Shown: piece after piece, positions 32,397 to 42,077 of the stretch
How the letters are laid out: every line of letters starts with the position of its first letter
How positions within the stretch are numbered: position 1 is the stretch's first letter
NCBI RefSeq assembly: GCF_900091725.1
Contig: NZ_FMBW01000087.1
Span: forward strand, 186,001 to 250,000
Length of the DNA stretch: 64,000 bases
Direction of reading: 5' to 3'
Source of the DNA: Streptomyces sp. DvalAA-43
GTDB taxonomy: Bacteria; Actinomycetota; Actinomycetes; Streptomycetales; Streptomycetaceae
Notes under the pieces: model-generated
Told to the model about the DNA's origin: nothing
Databases searched by the model: none
The model's input: the letters and a program-made list of their open reading frames with translations, nothing else
Made by a program: the position numbers and the translations under genes

Positions 32397-34529
32397 ATGA
32401 CTTCGCAGACGATCTCCTTTCCACGCCAGCACGCCAGAACCATGCGGTTCACCCTGGGCGCCCCCCGGTCGTTCACCGTTTCGCCCGACGGGGAGCGGGT
32501 GGTCTTCCTGCGCTCGGGCTCCGGTACGGACCGCACGGGCCGGCTGTGGGTGCTCGACCTGCCGAAGGACGGAACGCCGAAGGAGCGCGTGGTGGCCGAT
32601 CCGGCGGCCCTGCTGGGCGGTTCGGAGGAGCGGCTGTCGGCGCAGGAGCGGGCCCGGCGCGAGCGCAGCCGGGAGGGGTCCTCGGGGATCGTCGGCTACG
32701 CGGTCGACGCGGCGGCCGAGTTGGCCGCCTTCGCCCTCTCCGGGAAGGTGTACGTCGCCCGGCTGCGGGCGGGCACGGCGCGGGCGCTGCCGGTCCCGGG
32801 CCCGGTGATCGACCCGAGGCCGTCACCGGACGGACGACACATCGCCTATGTGTCCAAGGGCGCGCTGCACGTCGTGGGCGCGGAGGGCGACGGGGACCGG
32901 ACGCTCGCCGAGCCGGAGGGGGAGGACGTCTCGTACGGTCTCGCGGAGTTCATCGCGGCCGAGGAGATGCAGCGTTCACGGGGCTTCTGGTGGGCGCCGG
33001 AATCGGACCGGCTGCTGGTCGCCCGGGTCGACAACAGCCCCGTGCGCCGGTGGTGGATCGCGGACCCCGCGCACCCGGACCGCAGGCCCGCCGAGGTCGC
33101 CTACCCGGCGGCGGGGACGCCCAACGCCGAGGTGCGGCTCTTCGTCCTGGACCTGGACGGCACCCGTACCGAGGTGGTCTGGGACCGGGCGCGCCACCCC
33201 TATCTGGCGCAGGTGCACTGGTCGTCGGACGGGGCGCCGCTGCTGCTGGTGCAGTCCCGCGACCAGCGGAGCAACCTCTTCCTCGCGGTGGACCCGGAGA
33301 GCGGTACGACGCGGACGGTGCACGTCGACGAGGACCCGGTCTGGCTGGAAATCTTCCCCGGGGTGCCCGCCTGGGCCCCGGACGGACGGCTCGTGCGGAT
33401 CGCGGACGAGGGCGGGGCGCGGGTCCTCGCGGTCGGCGACCGGCTGCTGACCGGGGCACAGTTGCAGCTCCGGGAGGTGCTGGACATCGGTGCGTCGGAC
33501 ATCCTGGTGTCGGCCTCGGCCGGTGAGGAGGCGGCGGAGCCGGAGATCGGCGAGACCCATGTCTACCGGGTCAACGAGCTGGGTGTGGAGCGGGTCTCCG
33601 AGGGCGCCGGGGTGCACTCGGCGGTCCGCGCGGGCGGGGTGACGGTGCTGGTCTCGCACGCTCCGGACCGGCCGGGGGCCCGGACCGAGGTGTACCGGGA
33701 CGGCAAGCCGATCGCCACCGTGGCGAGCCATGCCGAGGAGCCGGTGCTCTCCGCGCGGGTCCGGCTCACCGAGGGGGGCGCACGGCGAATTCCGTGCGCC
33801 GTGCTGCTCCCCGAGGGGTACGACGAGTCGGACGGACCGCTTCCGGTCCTGATGGACCCGTACGGCGGGCCGCACGGCCGCCGGGTGGTCGCCGCCCACA
33901 ATCCGCATCTGACGTCGCAGTGGTTCGCCAACCAGGGCTTCGCGGTCGTGGTCGCGGACGGCCGGGGCACACCGGGGCGTTCGCCGGGCTGGGAGAAGGA
34001 GGTCAAGAACAATCTGGTGCTCTCCGTGGACGACCAGGTCGACGCCCTGCACGCCCTCGCGGAGCGGTTCCCGCTGGACCTCGGCAAGGTCGCGATCCGC
34101 GGCTGGTCGTTCGGCGGGTATCTGGCCGCCCTGGCCGTGACGCGACGGCCCGAGGTCTTCCACGCGGCGGTGGTCGGCGCCCCGGTGACCGACCAGCGGC
34201 TGTACGACACCCATTACACCGAGCGTTACCTCGGCGACCCGGCCGAGCAGCCGGAGGTGTACGCGCACAACTCGGTGATCACGGACGAGGGGCTCTCGGA
34301 GGTCGCCGAGCAGGTGCGGCCGATGATGATCGTCCATGGCCTCGCGGACGACAACGTGGTGGTCGCGCACTCGCTCCGGCTGTCGTCGGCGCTGCTCTCG
34401 GCGGGGCGCCCGCACGAGGTGCTGCCGCTCAGCGGGGTGACGCACATGACCCCGCAGGAGCAGGTGGCGGAGAACCTGCTGCTGCTCCAGGTCGACTTCC
34501 TGAAGCGGTCGCTGGGGCTCACCGGCTGA
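32397..34529 (+). CDS. S9 family prolyl oligopeptidase / dipeptidyl peptidase IV-like
   Basis: Cytoplasmic serine peptidase of 710 aa with no signal peptide. The N-terminal half is a DPP-IV-type beta-propeller containing the substrate-amine Glu-Glu-type motif FIAAEEMQRSRGFWW. The C-terminal alpha/beta hydrolase has nucleophile Ser571 (RGWSFGGYLA), acid Asp651/652 (GLADDNV) and His683 (GVTHMTP). It probably removes Xaa-Pro or Xaa-Ala dipeptides from peptides. That would suit a strain with three peptide importers a few kilobases away; the link is an inference. It is convergent with a membrane protein gene. Confidence 0.93.
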   Translation: MTSQTISFPRQHARTMRFTLGAPRSFTVSPDGERVVFLRSGSGTDRTGRLWVLDLPKDGTPKERVVADPAALLGGSEERLSAQERARRERSREGSSGIVGYAVDAAAELAAFALSGKVYVARLRAGTARALPVPGPVIDPRPSPDGRHIAYVSKGALHVVGAEGDGDRTLAEPEGEDVSYGLAEFIAAEEMQRSRGFWWAPESDRLLVARVDNSPVRRWWIADPAHPDRRPAEVAYPAAGTPNAEVRLFVLDLDGTRTEVVWDRARHPYLAQVHWSSDGAPLLLVQSRDQRSNLFLAVDPESGTTRTVHVDEDPVWLEIFPGVPAWAPDGRLVRIADEGGARVLAVGDRLLTGAQLQLREVLDIGASDILVSASAGEEAAEPEIGETHVYRVNELGVERVSEGAGVHSAVRAGGVTVLVSHAPDRPGARTEVYRDGKPIATVASHAEEPVLSARVRLTEGGARRIPCAVLLPEGYDESDGPLPVLMDPYGGPHGRRVVAAHNPHLTSQWFANQGFAVVVADGRGTPGRSPGWEKEVKNNLVLSVDDQVDALHALAERFPLDLGKVAIRGWSFGGYLAALAVTRRPEVFHAAVVGAPVTDQRLYDTHYTERYLGDPAEQPEVYAHNSVITDEGLSEVAEQVRPMMIVHGLADDNVVVAHSLRLSSALLSAGRPHEVLPLSGVTHMTPQEQVAENLLLLQVDFLKRSLGLTG

Positions 34530-34547
34530 TCGGGCGGGGCTTCCCCG

Positions 34548-35633
34548 TCACCAGCCGGGCGGCGGCTGGGACGGGGGCGGCGGCCCGAAGACGCCGGGCC
34601 GCGGATAGCCGTACCCCTGCCCGTAGCCCAACGCGGGCGGGCCGGGGGGCTCCTCCGGGCCCGGCCTGGCCAGCACCAGCAGCACCACGGCTCCGGCGAT
34701 CAGCTCGAAGAACCAGGTCAGCACGGTGAGTTGGTCCTCGACCCGCGGATCACCGAAGTGGTCCAGCAGCTCGTAATGAACCGTGCGGGCCACCCCCAGC
34801 ACCCCGCCGACCAGCAGCAGCGCCCCGGCGATCAGGCCGAACGGCCGCGCGTGCACGGCGCGCAGCAGGGCGCTCACGCCCGCGAACAGACAGAGCAGTA
34901 TCAGGACCGCCGAGAACCAGCCGGGCGGCGGGTCGATCAGCCCCTGCATGATCCGGTCCCCGCCCACGATCCAGTCGGGGTAGAGCTCCGGGAGCCGCAC
35001 CGCCTGACGGATCTCCCAGGCGGCCACGACCACGCCCGCCACGCCGAGGAAGAGGAAGGCGACTATCCCCGCGCCCTGCCCCGGCCGGGCCGGGAGGCGT
35101 TCCGAGAAGTCACCCGCCGGCCTGCGGCCCGCCCCCGCGGTGATGATCAGCGCGATGCCCGCCGCCAGCGCCGCGAAGAAGCAGAGCAGGGCGCGGGTGC
35201 GGAGGTCGTCGCTGAACCGGGCGTCCATCCGGGACTCACCGATGTTCCAGAGACCGGGCAGCCGCAGGACGATCGTGACCGCTCCGGTCGCGACCAGCAC
35301 CGCGGCGGCCGCAGAGGAGCGCAGGGCCGCGACGGCGGCGACGAGATACACCACGAACAGCACCACGTCGTACGCCGAGGTGACGGGCATCATCGGGCGC
35401 CGCAGGTCGTAGTAGCCGGCCCAGTAGCGCCACAGCGCCCCGATGTCGTCGGCCGCCCTGAGGTCCCGTACGAGCCAGCCCGCGACGATCAGCGCGAGCG
35501 CGGCGCAGAGAACGGCACCGGCGATCCTTGCCCCCCGAGTGAGTATCACCCGAGCGATCCTCCACCGCGCCCGCCCACCGGACAAGGGGTTCGTCGGCGT
35601 GGTGCTCGAACGGGCAGCCGGCCGGGAGGACAT
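34548..35633 (-). CDS. Polytopic membrane protein, Pro/Tyr-rich tail
   Basis: Protein of 361 aa from ATG 35633 (GGGAGG upstream) with about eight membrane segments, such as AGAVLCAALALIVAGWLV, VVLFVVYLVAAVAAL and IVAFLFLGVAGVVVAAW. It ends in a cytoplasmic Pro/Gly/Tyr-rich tail (GYGQGYGYPRPGVFGPPPPS). The extracytoplasmic loop LPELYPDWIVGGDRIMQGLI is the most distinctive part. No family with a known function is recognised. It lies downstream of nothing obvious and is separated from the peptide ABC operon by about 100 bp. Confidence 0.8.
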   Translation of the reverse strand: MSSRPAARSSTTPTNPLSGGRARWRIARVILTRGARIAGAVLCAALALIVAGWLVRDLRAADDIGALWRYWAGYYDLRRPMMPVTSAYDVVLFVVYLVAAVAALRSSAAAAVLVATGAVTIVLRLPGLWNIGESRMDARFSDDLRTRALLCFFAALAAGIALIITAGAGRRPAGDFSERLPARPGQGAGIVAFLFLGVAGVVVAAWEIRQAVRLPELYPDWIVGGDRIMQGLIDPPPGWFSAVLILLCLFAGVSALLRAVHARPFGLIAGALLLVGGVLGVARTVHYELLDHFGDPRVEDQLTVLTWFFELIAGAVVLLVLARPGPEEPPGPPALGYGQGYGYPRPGVFGPPPPSQPPPGW

Positions 35634-35731
35634 GACGGCCTCCCGGCCGGTACACGGCACCCGCACGGCCGTACGCCGTCCATGCTGGCCGGTTCGTATA
35701 TCGGACGTGCGACGGTCCGGTTGCCCCCGCG

Positions 35732-36976
35732 TTAACGTGCCCGGGGCCGGTCGGCTCTCAGCCCGCCGGGGTGGTCCCGGACGACGGGGCCGGCCCACTG
35801 TCCCCGTCCGCATCCCCCCGACTCCCCCTGCTCCCCCCGCTCATCCAGCAGCCCCTCCGGCGGTACCACCTGCTTCTCCTCCGCGAAGTGGCAGGCCGAG
35901 TCATGCCCGGCCGGTGACTCGGTCAGCCGGAAGACGGCCGGGACCGCCAGCAGCGGCACCTCCAGTTCGCACCGCTCCTGCGCCTTCCAGCAGCGGGTGC
36001 GGAAGCGGCAGCCCGAGGGCGGGTTGGCGGGCGAGGGGACATCGCCGTGCAGGATGATCCGCTCCCGGTGCTCGCGGGCCGTCGGGTCCGGCACGGGGAC
36101 GGCGGAGAGCAGCGCCTGGGTGTACGGATGCGTGGGATGTTCGTAGATCTGCTCGTCGGAGCCGGTCTCGACGATCCGGCCCAGATACATCACCCCGACC
36201 CGGTCGGAGATGTGCCGGACGATCGACAGGTCGTGCGCGATGAAGACGTAACTCAGCCCGAACTCCGCCTGGAGCCGGTCCAGCAGGTTGACGACCTGGG
36301 CCTGTACGGAGACGTCGAGGGCCGAGACGGGCTCGTCGGCGACGATGATCTCCGGGTTGAGCGCGAGGCCGCGGGCGATGCCGATGCGCTGGCGCTGGCC
36401 GCCGGAGAACTGGTGCGGATAGCGGTTGATGTACTCCGGGTTGAGGCCGACCACGTCCAGCAGGTCCTGGACCTTCCGGCGCCGCTCGCCCTTCGGGGCC
36501 ACCTCGGGGTGGATCTCGTACGGCTCCCCGATGATGTCGCCGACGGTCATCCGGGGGTTGAGCGAGGTGTACGGGTCCTGGAAGACCATCTGGATGTTGC
36601 GGCGCACGGCCTTCAGGGCGCGCCCCGACAGCTTGGTGATGTCCTCGCCCTTGTACTTGATCGCGCCGGCCGTCGGCTGCTCCAGATGGACCAGCATCCT
36701 GGCCACGGTCGACTTGCCGCAGCCGGACTCCCCCACGATGCCGAGCGTCTCGCCCGCCGCCAGGTCGAAGGAGACCCCGTCGACCGCCTTGACGGCGCCG
36801 ATCTGCTTCTTGATCAGGATGCCCTGGGTCAGCGGGTAGTGCTTGACCAGATCGCGGACCTCCAGGATCGGATCGCCGCCCGCCGCCGCGGACCCGGCCC
36901 GTGCCCTGGCGAGCAGCGCGCGGGCCTTCTCCCCCTCTTCGCGCGCTTCCTTGCGCCCCGAGTGGTCAGCGTGCAT
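35732..36976 (-). CDS. Oligopeptide ABC importer ATPase, OppF/DppF type (operon 1)
   Basis: Protein of 414 aa. Walker A is GESGCGKSTVARM, the signature is QFSGGQRQRIGIARGLAL, and Walker B is IIVADEPVSALDVS. The C-terminal Cys-rich region (GCRFRTRCWKAQERCE) is typical of peptide importers and may hold an Fe-S or metal site. After it comes a 40-residue Gly/Glu/Arg-rich tail not seen in the paralogue at 48371-49522. The body is about 80 percent identical to that paralogue by eye. It overlaps the partner ATPase gene by 11 bp. Confidence 0.94.
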   Translation of the reverse strand: MHADHSGRKEAREEGEKARALLARARAGSAAAGGDPILEVRDLVKHYPLTQGILIKKQIGAVKAVDGVSFDLAAGETLGIVGESGCGKSTVARMLVHLEQPTAGAIKYKGEDITKLSGRALKAVRRNIQMVFQDPYTSLNPRMTVGDIIGEPYEIHPEVAPKGERRRKVQDLLDVVGLNPEYINRYPHQFSGGQRQRIGIARGLALNPEIIVADEPVSALDVSVQAQVVNLLDRLQAEFGLSYVFIAHDLSIVRHISDRVGVMYLGRIVETGSDEQIYEHPTHPYTQALLSAVPVPDPTAREHRERIILHGDVPSPANPPSGCRFRTRCWKAQERCELEVPLLAVPAVFRLTESPAGHDSACHFAEEKQVVPPEGLLDERGEQGESGGCGRGQWAGPVVRDHPGGLRADRPRAR

Positions 36977-37943
36977 CGAGCGTCTCCTTCCAGAAGTAGC
37001 AGGCGCTCTCGCGGTGCTCGGTCACCTCGAACAGCGGCGGCACCTCGCCCCGGCAGATCTCCTGGGCCATCGGGCAGCGCGGGTTGAAGGCGCAGCCGGG
37101 CGGGATGTGCAGCAGGTTGGGCGGCAGGCCCTTGATCGCGTACAGCTCCCGGCCCTTCTGGTCCAGGCGCGGGATCGACCGGAGCAGGCCCTTGGTGTAC
37201 GGGTGGGCGGGTGCCCGGTAGATCTCGTGGACCGGGGCGGATTCGACGATCCGGCCCGCGTACATCACGGCGATCTTGTCGGCGACGTCCGCGACCACGC
37301 CCAGGTCGTGGGTGATCAGGATCAGGCCCATGTTCAGCTCGCGCTGGAGTTCGGCGAGCAGGTCCATCACCTGGGCCTGGACGGTGACGTCGAGGGCGGT
37401 GGTGGGTTCGTCCGCGATGATCAGCGAGGGCTCCAGCGCCATCGCCATGGCGATCATGATGCGCTGGCGCATGCCGCCGGAGAACTGGTGCGGGTAGTTC
37501 CCGACGCGTTCCTTCGCCGCCGGGATGCGGACCCGGTCCATCAGCTCGACGGCCTTCGCCTTCGCGTCCTTGTGGGACATCCCCCGGTGCACGACGAACA
37601 TCTCGCCGAGCTGCTCCCCCACGCTGAGCACGGGGTTGAGGGAGGAGAGCGCGTCCTGGAAGATCATGGCCATCTCCTGGCCCCGGATCCTCCGGCGCTC
37701 CTCCTTCTTCATCTTGAGCAGATCGCGGTCCTTGAAGAGGATCTCGCCGCCGCTGATCCTTCCCGGGGGCATGTCGAGGATGCCCATGACGGCCTGGGCG
37801 GTGACCGACTTGCCGGAGCCGGACTCGCCGAGGACGGCCAGGGTCTCGCCCTCGGCGACCGAGTAGTCGACCCCGTTGACGGCCTTGGCCACCCCGTCGC
37901 GGGTGTGGAACTCCACGTGCAGATCGCGCACTTCGAGCAACAT
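36966..37943 (-). CDS. Oligopeptide ABC importer ATPase, OppD/DppD type (operon 1)
   Basis: Protein of 325 aa. Walker A is GESGSGKSVTAQA, the signature is QFSGGMRQRIMIAMAMAL, and Walker B is IIADEPTTALDVT. The C-terminal oligopeptide-transport domain has GCAFNPRCPMAQEICRG. It is the first ATPase of the minus-strand five-gene operon SBP - permease B - permease C - ATPase D - ATPase F. It lies 13 bp after the permease C gene and overlaps ATPase F. The body is nearly identical in layout to the 49515-50573 gene. Confidence 0.95.
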   Translation of the reverse strand: MLLEVRDLHVEFHTRDGVAKAVNGVDYSVAEGETLAVLGESGSGKSVTAQAVMGILDMPPGRISGGEILFKDRDLLKMKKEERRRIRGQEMAMIFQDALSSLNPVLSVGEQLGEMFVVHRGMSHKDAKAKAVELMDRVRIPAAKERVGNYPHQFSGGMRQRIMIAMAMALEPSLIIADEPTTALDVTVQAQVMDLLAELQRELNMGLILITHDLGVVADVADKIAVMYAGRIVESAPVHEIYRAPAHPYTKGLLRSIPRLDQKGRELYAIKGLPPNLLHIPPGCAFNPRCPMAQEICRGEVPPLFEVTEHRESACYFWKETLDAR

Positions 37944-37956
37944 GGCAGCGGGCTCC

Positions 37957-38931
37957 TCAGCGCAGCTTGGGGTCGAGGGCGTCGCGCACCGCGTCGCCGA
38001 GCATGATGAAGGCGAGCACGGTCACCGCGAGGGCTCCGGCGGGCCAGAGCAGCATGTGGGGGGCGTTGCGGATGTACTGGGAGGCGGCGGAGATGTCGAT
38101 GCCCCAGGAGACGGCGGGCGGTTTCAGGCCGACGCCGAGGAACGAGAGGGTCGCCTCCAGCGAGATGTAGGTACCGAGCGCGATGGTCGCGACGACGATC
38201 ACCGGTGCGATGGCGTTCGGGGTGATGTGGCGCAGCAGCATCCGTGTGTTGGAGGCGCCGAGCGCCCGTGCCGCCTGTACGTAGTCGTTCTGTTTGGCGG
38301 TGATCACGGAGCCGCGGGCGATGCGGGCGATCTGCGGCCAGCCCAGCAGCACGATGAAGCCGATCACCGGCCAGACGGTGGAGCTGGTGACCACGGAGAG
38401 GAAGACCAGACCGCCGAGGACCACCGGGATACCGAAGAAGACATCGGTGAGCCGGGAGAGGATCGAGTCCGACCAGCCGCCGAAGAATCCGGCGAGCCCG
38501 CCGAGCACCCCGCCGAGCAGGGTGACGCCGAGGGTGGCGCAGACGCCGACGGTCACCGAGTTCCGGGCCCCGTAGACGGTGCGGGTGTAGACGTCGCAGC
38601 CCTGTCCGTCGAAGCCGAAGGGGTGTCCGGGCTGGGAGCCCTCCTGGGCCTTGCCGAGGTTGCAGTCGAGGGGGTCCTGGTCGGCGATGAGGGACGGCCA
38701 GATCGAGATGACCACCAGGAAGAGGATGAGCAGGGCGGAGATGATGAAGACCGGGTTGCGGCGCAGGTCACGCCAGGCGTCCGACCACAGGCTGCGGGGT
38801 TTCTCGGCGGGGCCGGCGCCGTCCGGGCCGCCCGGGGGCCTTTCGAGGGTCGTGCCCTCTTCCAGGGCGAGGTCCATCACGCCTCCCGCTCCGGCGGACG
38901 AGATCGCCTCGTCCGGTGTCTGCTCAGGCAT
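37957..38931 (-). CDS. Oligopeptide ABC importer permease, OppC/DppC type (operon 1)
   Basis: Protein of 324 aa. The N-terminal cytoplasmic tail of about 50 residues is followed by one helix (VFIISALLILFLVVISIW) and an outside segment with DPLDCNLGKAQEGSQPGHPF. The BPD-transport core of five helices then follows. The EAA loop is DYVQAARALGASNTRMLLRH and the end is FIMLGDAVRDALDPKLR. Two Cys residues in the outer loop could form a disulfide. It overlaps permease B by 8 bp. Confidence 0.94.
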   Translation of the reverse strand: MPEQTPDEAISSAGAGGVMDLALEEGTTLERPPGGPDGAGPAEKPRSLWSDAWRDLRRNPVFIISALLILFLVVISIWPSLIADQDPLDCNLGKAQEGSQPGHPFGFDGQGCDVYTRTVYGARNSVTVGVCATLGVTLLGGVLGGLAGFFGGWSDSILSRLTDVFFGIPVVLGGLVFLSVVTSSTVWPVIGFIVLLGWPQIARIARGSVITAKQNDYVQAARALGASNTRMLLRHITPNAIAPVIVVATIALGTYISLEATLSFLGVGLKPPAVSWGIDISAASQYIRNAPHMLLWPAGALAVTVLAFIMLGDAVRDALDPKLR

Positions 38932-39847
38932 AGCGGATCCTCGGGTCGAGTACGGCGTACAGCAGGTCGACGATCAGGTTGGCCGCCAGGAAGACGAGGA
39001 CCAGGATGGTGACGAAGCCGACGACGGTCTGGGAGTTCTGGCGCAGGATGCCCTGGTAGAGCTGGTAGCCGACGCCGTGGATGTTGAAGATCCGCTCCGT
39101 GACGATCGCCCCGCCCATCAGGGCGCCCACGTCCGTACCGATGAAGGTGACGACCGGGATCAGTGAGTTGCGCAGCAGGTGCCGGATGACGACGCGGCGC
39201 CTGGGCAGCCCCTTGGCGACGGCGGTGCGGACGTAGTCGGCGCGGGCGTTCTCGGCGATCGAGGTCCGGGTGAGCCGGGTGACGTACGCCAGTGAGACCG
39301 AGGCGAGGACGAGTCCGGGGACCAGCAGTTCGTCGAAGGGGGCCTCCGGTGAGACGGAGGGTTTGATCAGGCCCCACTCGACACCGAGGAGGAGCTGGAG
39401 CAGCAGGCCGGTGACGAAGGTCGGGATGGAGATGACGACCAGGGTCAGGATGAGCACGGTGGTGTCGACGGGGCGGCCGCGGCGCAGACCGGTGACGACA
39501 CCGAGGCTGATGCCGATGACGACCTCGAAGACGATCGCGACGACGGTGAGCCGGATCGTGATGGGGAAGGCGGTGCCCATCAGCTCGGTGACCTTCTGCC
39601 CGTTGAACGCGGTGCCGAAGTCGCCGGTGAAGACATTGCCCATGTAGGTGAGGTATTGCTGCCAGACGGGCTTGTCGAGGCCGAATTCCGCACGGAGTTG
39701 GGCTGCGGTCGCCGGGTCGCACTGGCGGTCGCCGCAGAGACCCGCGATGGGGTCGCCCATCACATTCACCATGAGGAAGATCAGCAGCGTGGTGCCGAAG
39801 AAGACCGGGATCATCTGCAGCAGCCGCCGGATCACATAACGTCCCAT
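38924..39847 (-). CDS. Oligopeptide ABC importer permease, OppB/DppB type (operon 1)
   Basis: Protein of 307 aa beginning MGRYVIRRLLQMIPVFFGTT, the standard N-terminus of DppB permeases. The outer loop includes DPIAGLCGDRQCDPATAAQL. The EAA loop is DYVRTAVAKGLPRRRVVIRH. It is separated from the upstream lipoprotein gene by 125 bp holding a 16-bp-arm hairpin. Confidence 0.95.
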   Translation of the reverse strand: MGRYVIRRLLQMIPVFFGTTLLIFLMVNVMGDPIAGLCGDRQCDPATAAQLRAEFGLDKPVWQQYLTYMGNVFTGDFGTAFNGQKVTELMGTAFPITIRLTVVAIVFEVVIGISLGVVTGLRRGRPVDTTVLILTLVVISIPTFVTGLLLQLLLGVEWGLIKPSVSPEAPFDELLVPGLVLASVSLAYVTRLTRTSIAENARADYVRTAVAKGLPRRRVVIRHLLRNSLIPVVTFIGTDVGALMGGAIVTERIFNIHGVGYQLYQGILRQNSQTVVGFVTILVLVFLAANLIVDLLYAVLDPRIRYA

Positions 39848-39914
39848 GAAGGGCTCCGGGGGTCGCGGGGGTCAGAGGCTCGGGGCTGGGGAGTGACGCG
39901 TCGGGGACGGGGAA

Positions 39915-39953
39915 GCCGGGTGGCCGGTGCGCTCCTGGCACCGGCCACCCGGC
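39915..39953. terminator. Hairpin after SBP gene of operon 1
   Basis: Perfect 16-bp arms GCCGGGTGGCCGGTGC / GCACCGGCCACCCGGC with a 7-nt loop, 20 bp after the lipoprotein gene on the minus strand and before the permease gene. It probably attenuates read-through or stabilises the SBP mRNA. Confidence 0.75.
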
Positions 39954-39972
39954 CTCGGGTCCTCCGGCCGGG

Positions 39973-41604
39973 TCACTTGACCTTGATCTGCTCGTACACC
40001 GGGACGCTGAACTGGTTCAGTGCCACATCGCTGATCCGGTCCGAGTAGCCGGCGCTGCCGTTCTGGTACCAGAGCGGGATGACGGGCATCTGCTCGACCA
40101 GGACCTTCTCCGCGTCCTGGAAGGTCGAGACGGCCTTGGCCTTGTCCGACTCGGCGTTGGCCTTGTCGACGAGCCCGTCGAACCTCTTGTTGCTCCACTT
40201 GCCGTCGTTGGACGAGGCGTCGGTGTAGTAGACGGGCTGGAGGAAGTTCTGGATGAGCGGGTAGTCCATCTGCCAGCCGGCCCGCCAGGGGCCGGTCGGC
40301 TTCTGCTGCGAGACCTGGCTGCGGAAGTCGGCGAAGGTGCCGACCGGGGCGCCGACGCACGCCTTGTTGTTGCCCATCACCTTGTTGATGCTGTTGCAGA
40401 CGGCGTCGACCCACTCCTTGTGGGAGCCGGTGTCACCGTTGTACGAGATCTTGAGCTGGCCGCCGGGGATGCCGCCGCCCTCCTGGACCAGCTTCTTGGC
40501 GTCCGCCGCGTGGTACTCGCAGGGCGCCCCGCAGAGCCCCTTCTTGAAGCCGCCCGCCGTGCCGAGGACCGGGGAGGTCCAGTCGGAGGCGGGGGTGCGG
40601 GTCTTCTGGAAGATCTGGTCGGTGATCTGCTGCCGGTTGATCGCCATCGACAGGCCCTGGCGGACCTTGATGCCGCCGGGGGTGTCCCACTTCTTGTCGT
40701 AGAAGGGGAAGGCGAGGGTCTGGATGATGCCGGCCGGGGTGTTGATGTAGCGGTCGCCGAGGTCCGCCTTGACGTTCTTCAGCTGCGAGGCGGGGACGTC
40801 GTCGACGAGGTCGAGGTTGCCGGCCGTCAGGTCCGTGTAGGCGGTGTTGTTGTCGGTGTAGACCTTGAGGTCGATGCCGCCGTTCTGCGCCTTGTCGTTC
40901 CCGGGGTACTTGTCCCACTTGCGCAGGCTCATCGACGAGCCCTTGGTGTACGTGTCGACGGTGTACGGGCCGTTGCCGATGGGCTTGGACACCCAGGCGG
41001 CGTGGTTGGTGAAGAACGCCTTGGGCAGGGGGGCGAAGGCCGGGTAGCCGAGGGTGTCGGGCCACAGGGAGAACTTCTGCGACAGCTTGACCGTGAACGT
41101 CCTGGGGTCGACGACCTTGAGGCCGGAGAGCGTGGTCGCCTTGGCGCTGCCGGTGTCGGGGTGGACCTTGTCGTAGCCGTCGATGTAACCGAAGAAGTAG
41201 GCGTTCTTCTGATTGTTCTTCAGCAGGGCGCCGTAGTTCCAGGCGTCCACGAACGACTTGGCGGTGATCTTCTCGCCGTTGCTGAAGGTCCAGCCGTCCT
41301 TCACGGTGACCGTGAAGTTCTGGTTGTCCTTGGTGTCGATCTTCTCGGCGAGCATGTTGGTGGCCGCGCCGGTCTTCGGGTCGTACCTCTTGAGCCCCCG
41401 GAAGATCATGTCGAGGACCTTGCCGCCCTGCACCTCATTGGTGTTCGCGGGCTCCAGCGGGTTCTGCGGGTCACCCCAGGAAGAGCTCACGATTCCGTTC
41501 GCCCCACCGCCGCCACTGCTGCTGCCCCCGCCGCCGCACGCCGTCGCCGCCAGGGCGACGACCACCGCACATGCGGCCCACTTGGCCTGTGTGGCTCCGC
41601 GCAT
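39973..41604 (-). CDS. Peptide ABC importer substrate-binding lipoprotein, family 5 (operon 1)
   Basis: Protein of 543 aa from ATG 41604 (GAGGAGGC upstream). The lipoprotein signal ends ALAATAC with C23 lipidated, followed by a Gly/Ser linker. SBP_bac_5 features are FTVTVKDGWTFSNGEKITAK and NQKNAYFFGYIDGYDKVHPD. The later block is GIKVRQGLSMAINRQQITDQ. It resembles the SBP at 52609-54252 throughout. It is divergent from bldKA across a 470-bp region. This five-gene operon corresponds in position to SCO5117-5121 of S. coelicolor. Confidence 0.94.
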   Translation of the reverse strand: MRGATQAKWAACAVVVALAATACGGGGSSSGGGGANGIVSSSWGDPQNPLEPANTNEVQGGKVLDMIFRGLKRYDPKTGAATNMLAEKIDTKDNQNFTVTVKDGWTFSNGEKITAKSFVDAWNYGALLKNNQKNAYFFGYIDGYDKVHPDTGSAKATTLSGLKVVDPRTFTVKLSQKFSLWPDTLGYPAFAPLPKAFFTNHAAWVSKPIGNGPYTVDTYTKGSSMSLRKWDKYPGNDKAQNGGIDLKVYTDNNTAYTDLTAGNLDLVDDVPASQLKNVKADLGDRYINTPAGIIQTLAFPFYDKKWDTPGGIKVRQGLSMAINRQQITDQIFQKTRTPASDWTSPVLGTAGGFKKGLCGAPCEYHAADAKKLVQEGGGIPGGQLKISYNGDTGSHKEWVDAVCNSINKVMGNNKACVGAPVGTFADFRSQVSQQKPTGPWRAGWQMDYPLIQNFLQPVYYTDASSNDGKWSNKRFDGLVDKANAESDKAKAVSTFQDAEKVLVEQMPVIPLWYQNGSAGYSDRISDVALNQFSVPVYEQIKVK

Positions 41605-42077
41605 GGAGTGCCTCCTCGTAGTGCTCCGTCTCACTTACGGTCAAATATCACCGCATAAAGGGCATCCATGCACATTTACTCCACCCATTCGGGCGCGTCG
41701 AAGCCCGCTTCGAGTGGCACCTCACGGCCGGAGGGGTTGCGGGCGTGCACCTGACATACACCGGAGCGATAACGGCCAGGCATCGAATGCGCATCGACCG
41801 CGAGCCCGCCTGATCGTATGTACGTATTCCGAGACAACCACGCCCGCATATCGGACTCATTGCCGGACTTCACCCGTTAAGTCGCGAACACGCCTCCGAA
41901 AAAGCCAAACGGAAGCAAAGCCACACCCAAAGAAAAGTCATGCATTGGTAAATTTTCCAAAGAGCGCGCCAAGGGCGTCGGACATTCATTGACCCTGCAT
42001 GAATTGCGTTGAAAAAGTCCGGGTAGCCCGTAGGTGTTGCCCTGCGGAGTCCTTCGACCCTCCGGGCCAGGAGCACC
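41605..42077. promoter_or_regulatory. Divergent regulatory region between peptide operon 1 and bldK
   Basis: A 470-bp region, AT-richer than its surroundings. It contains a TCGAAGC-CC-GCTTCGA inverted repeat (41698-41713). A possible bldK promoter (TTGAAA about 16 bp before TAGGTG) lies near 42010-42040. No gene was found. Confidence 0.5.
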
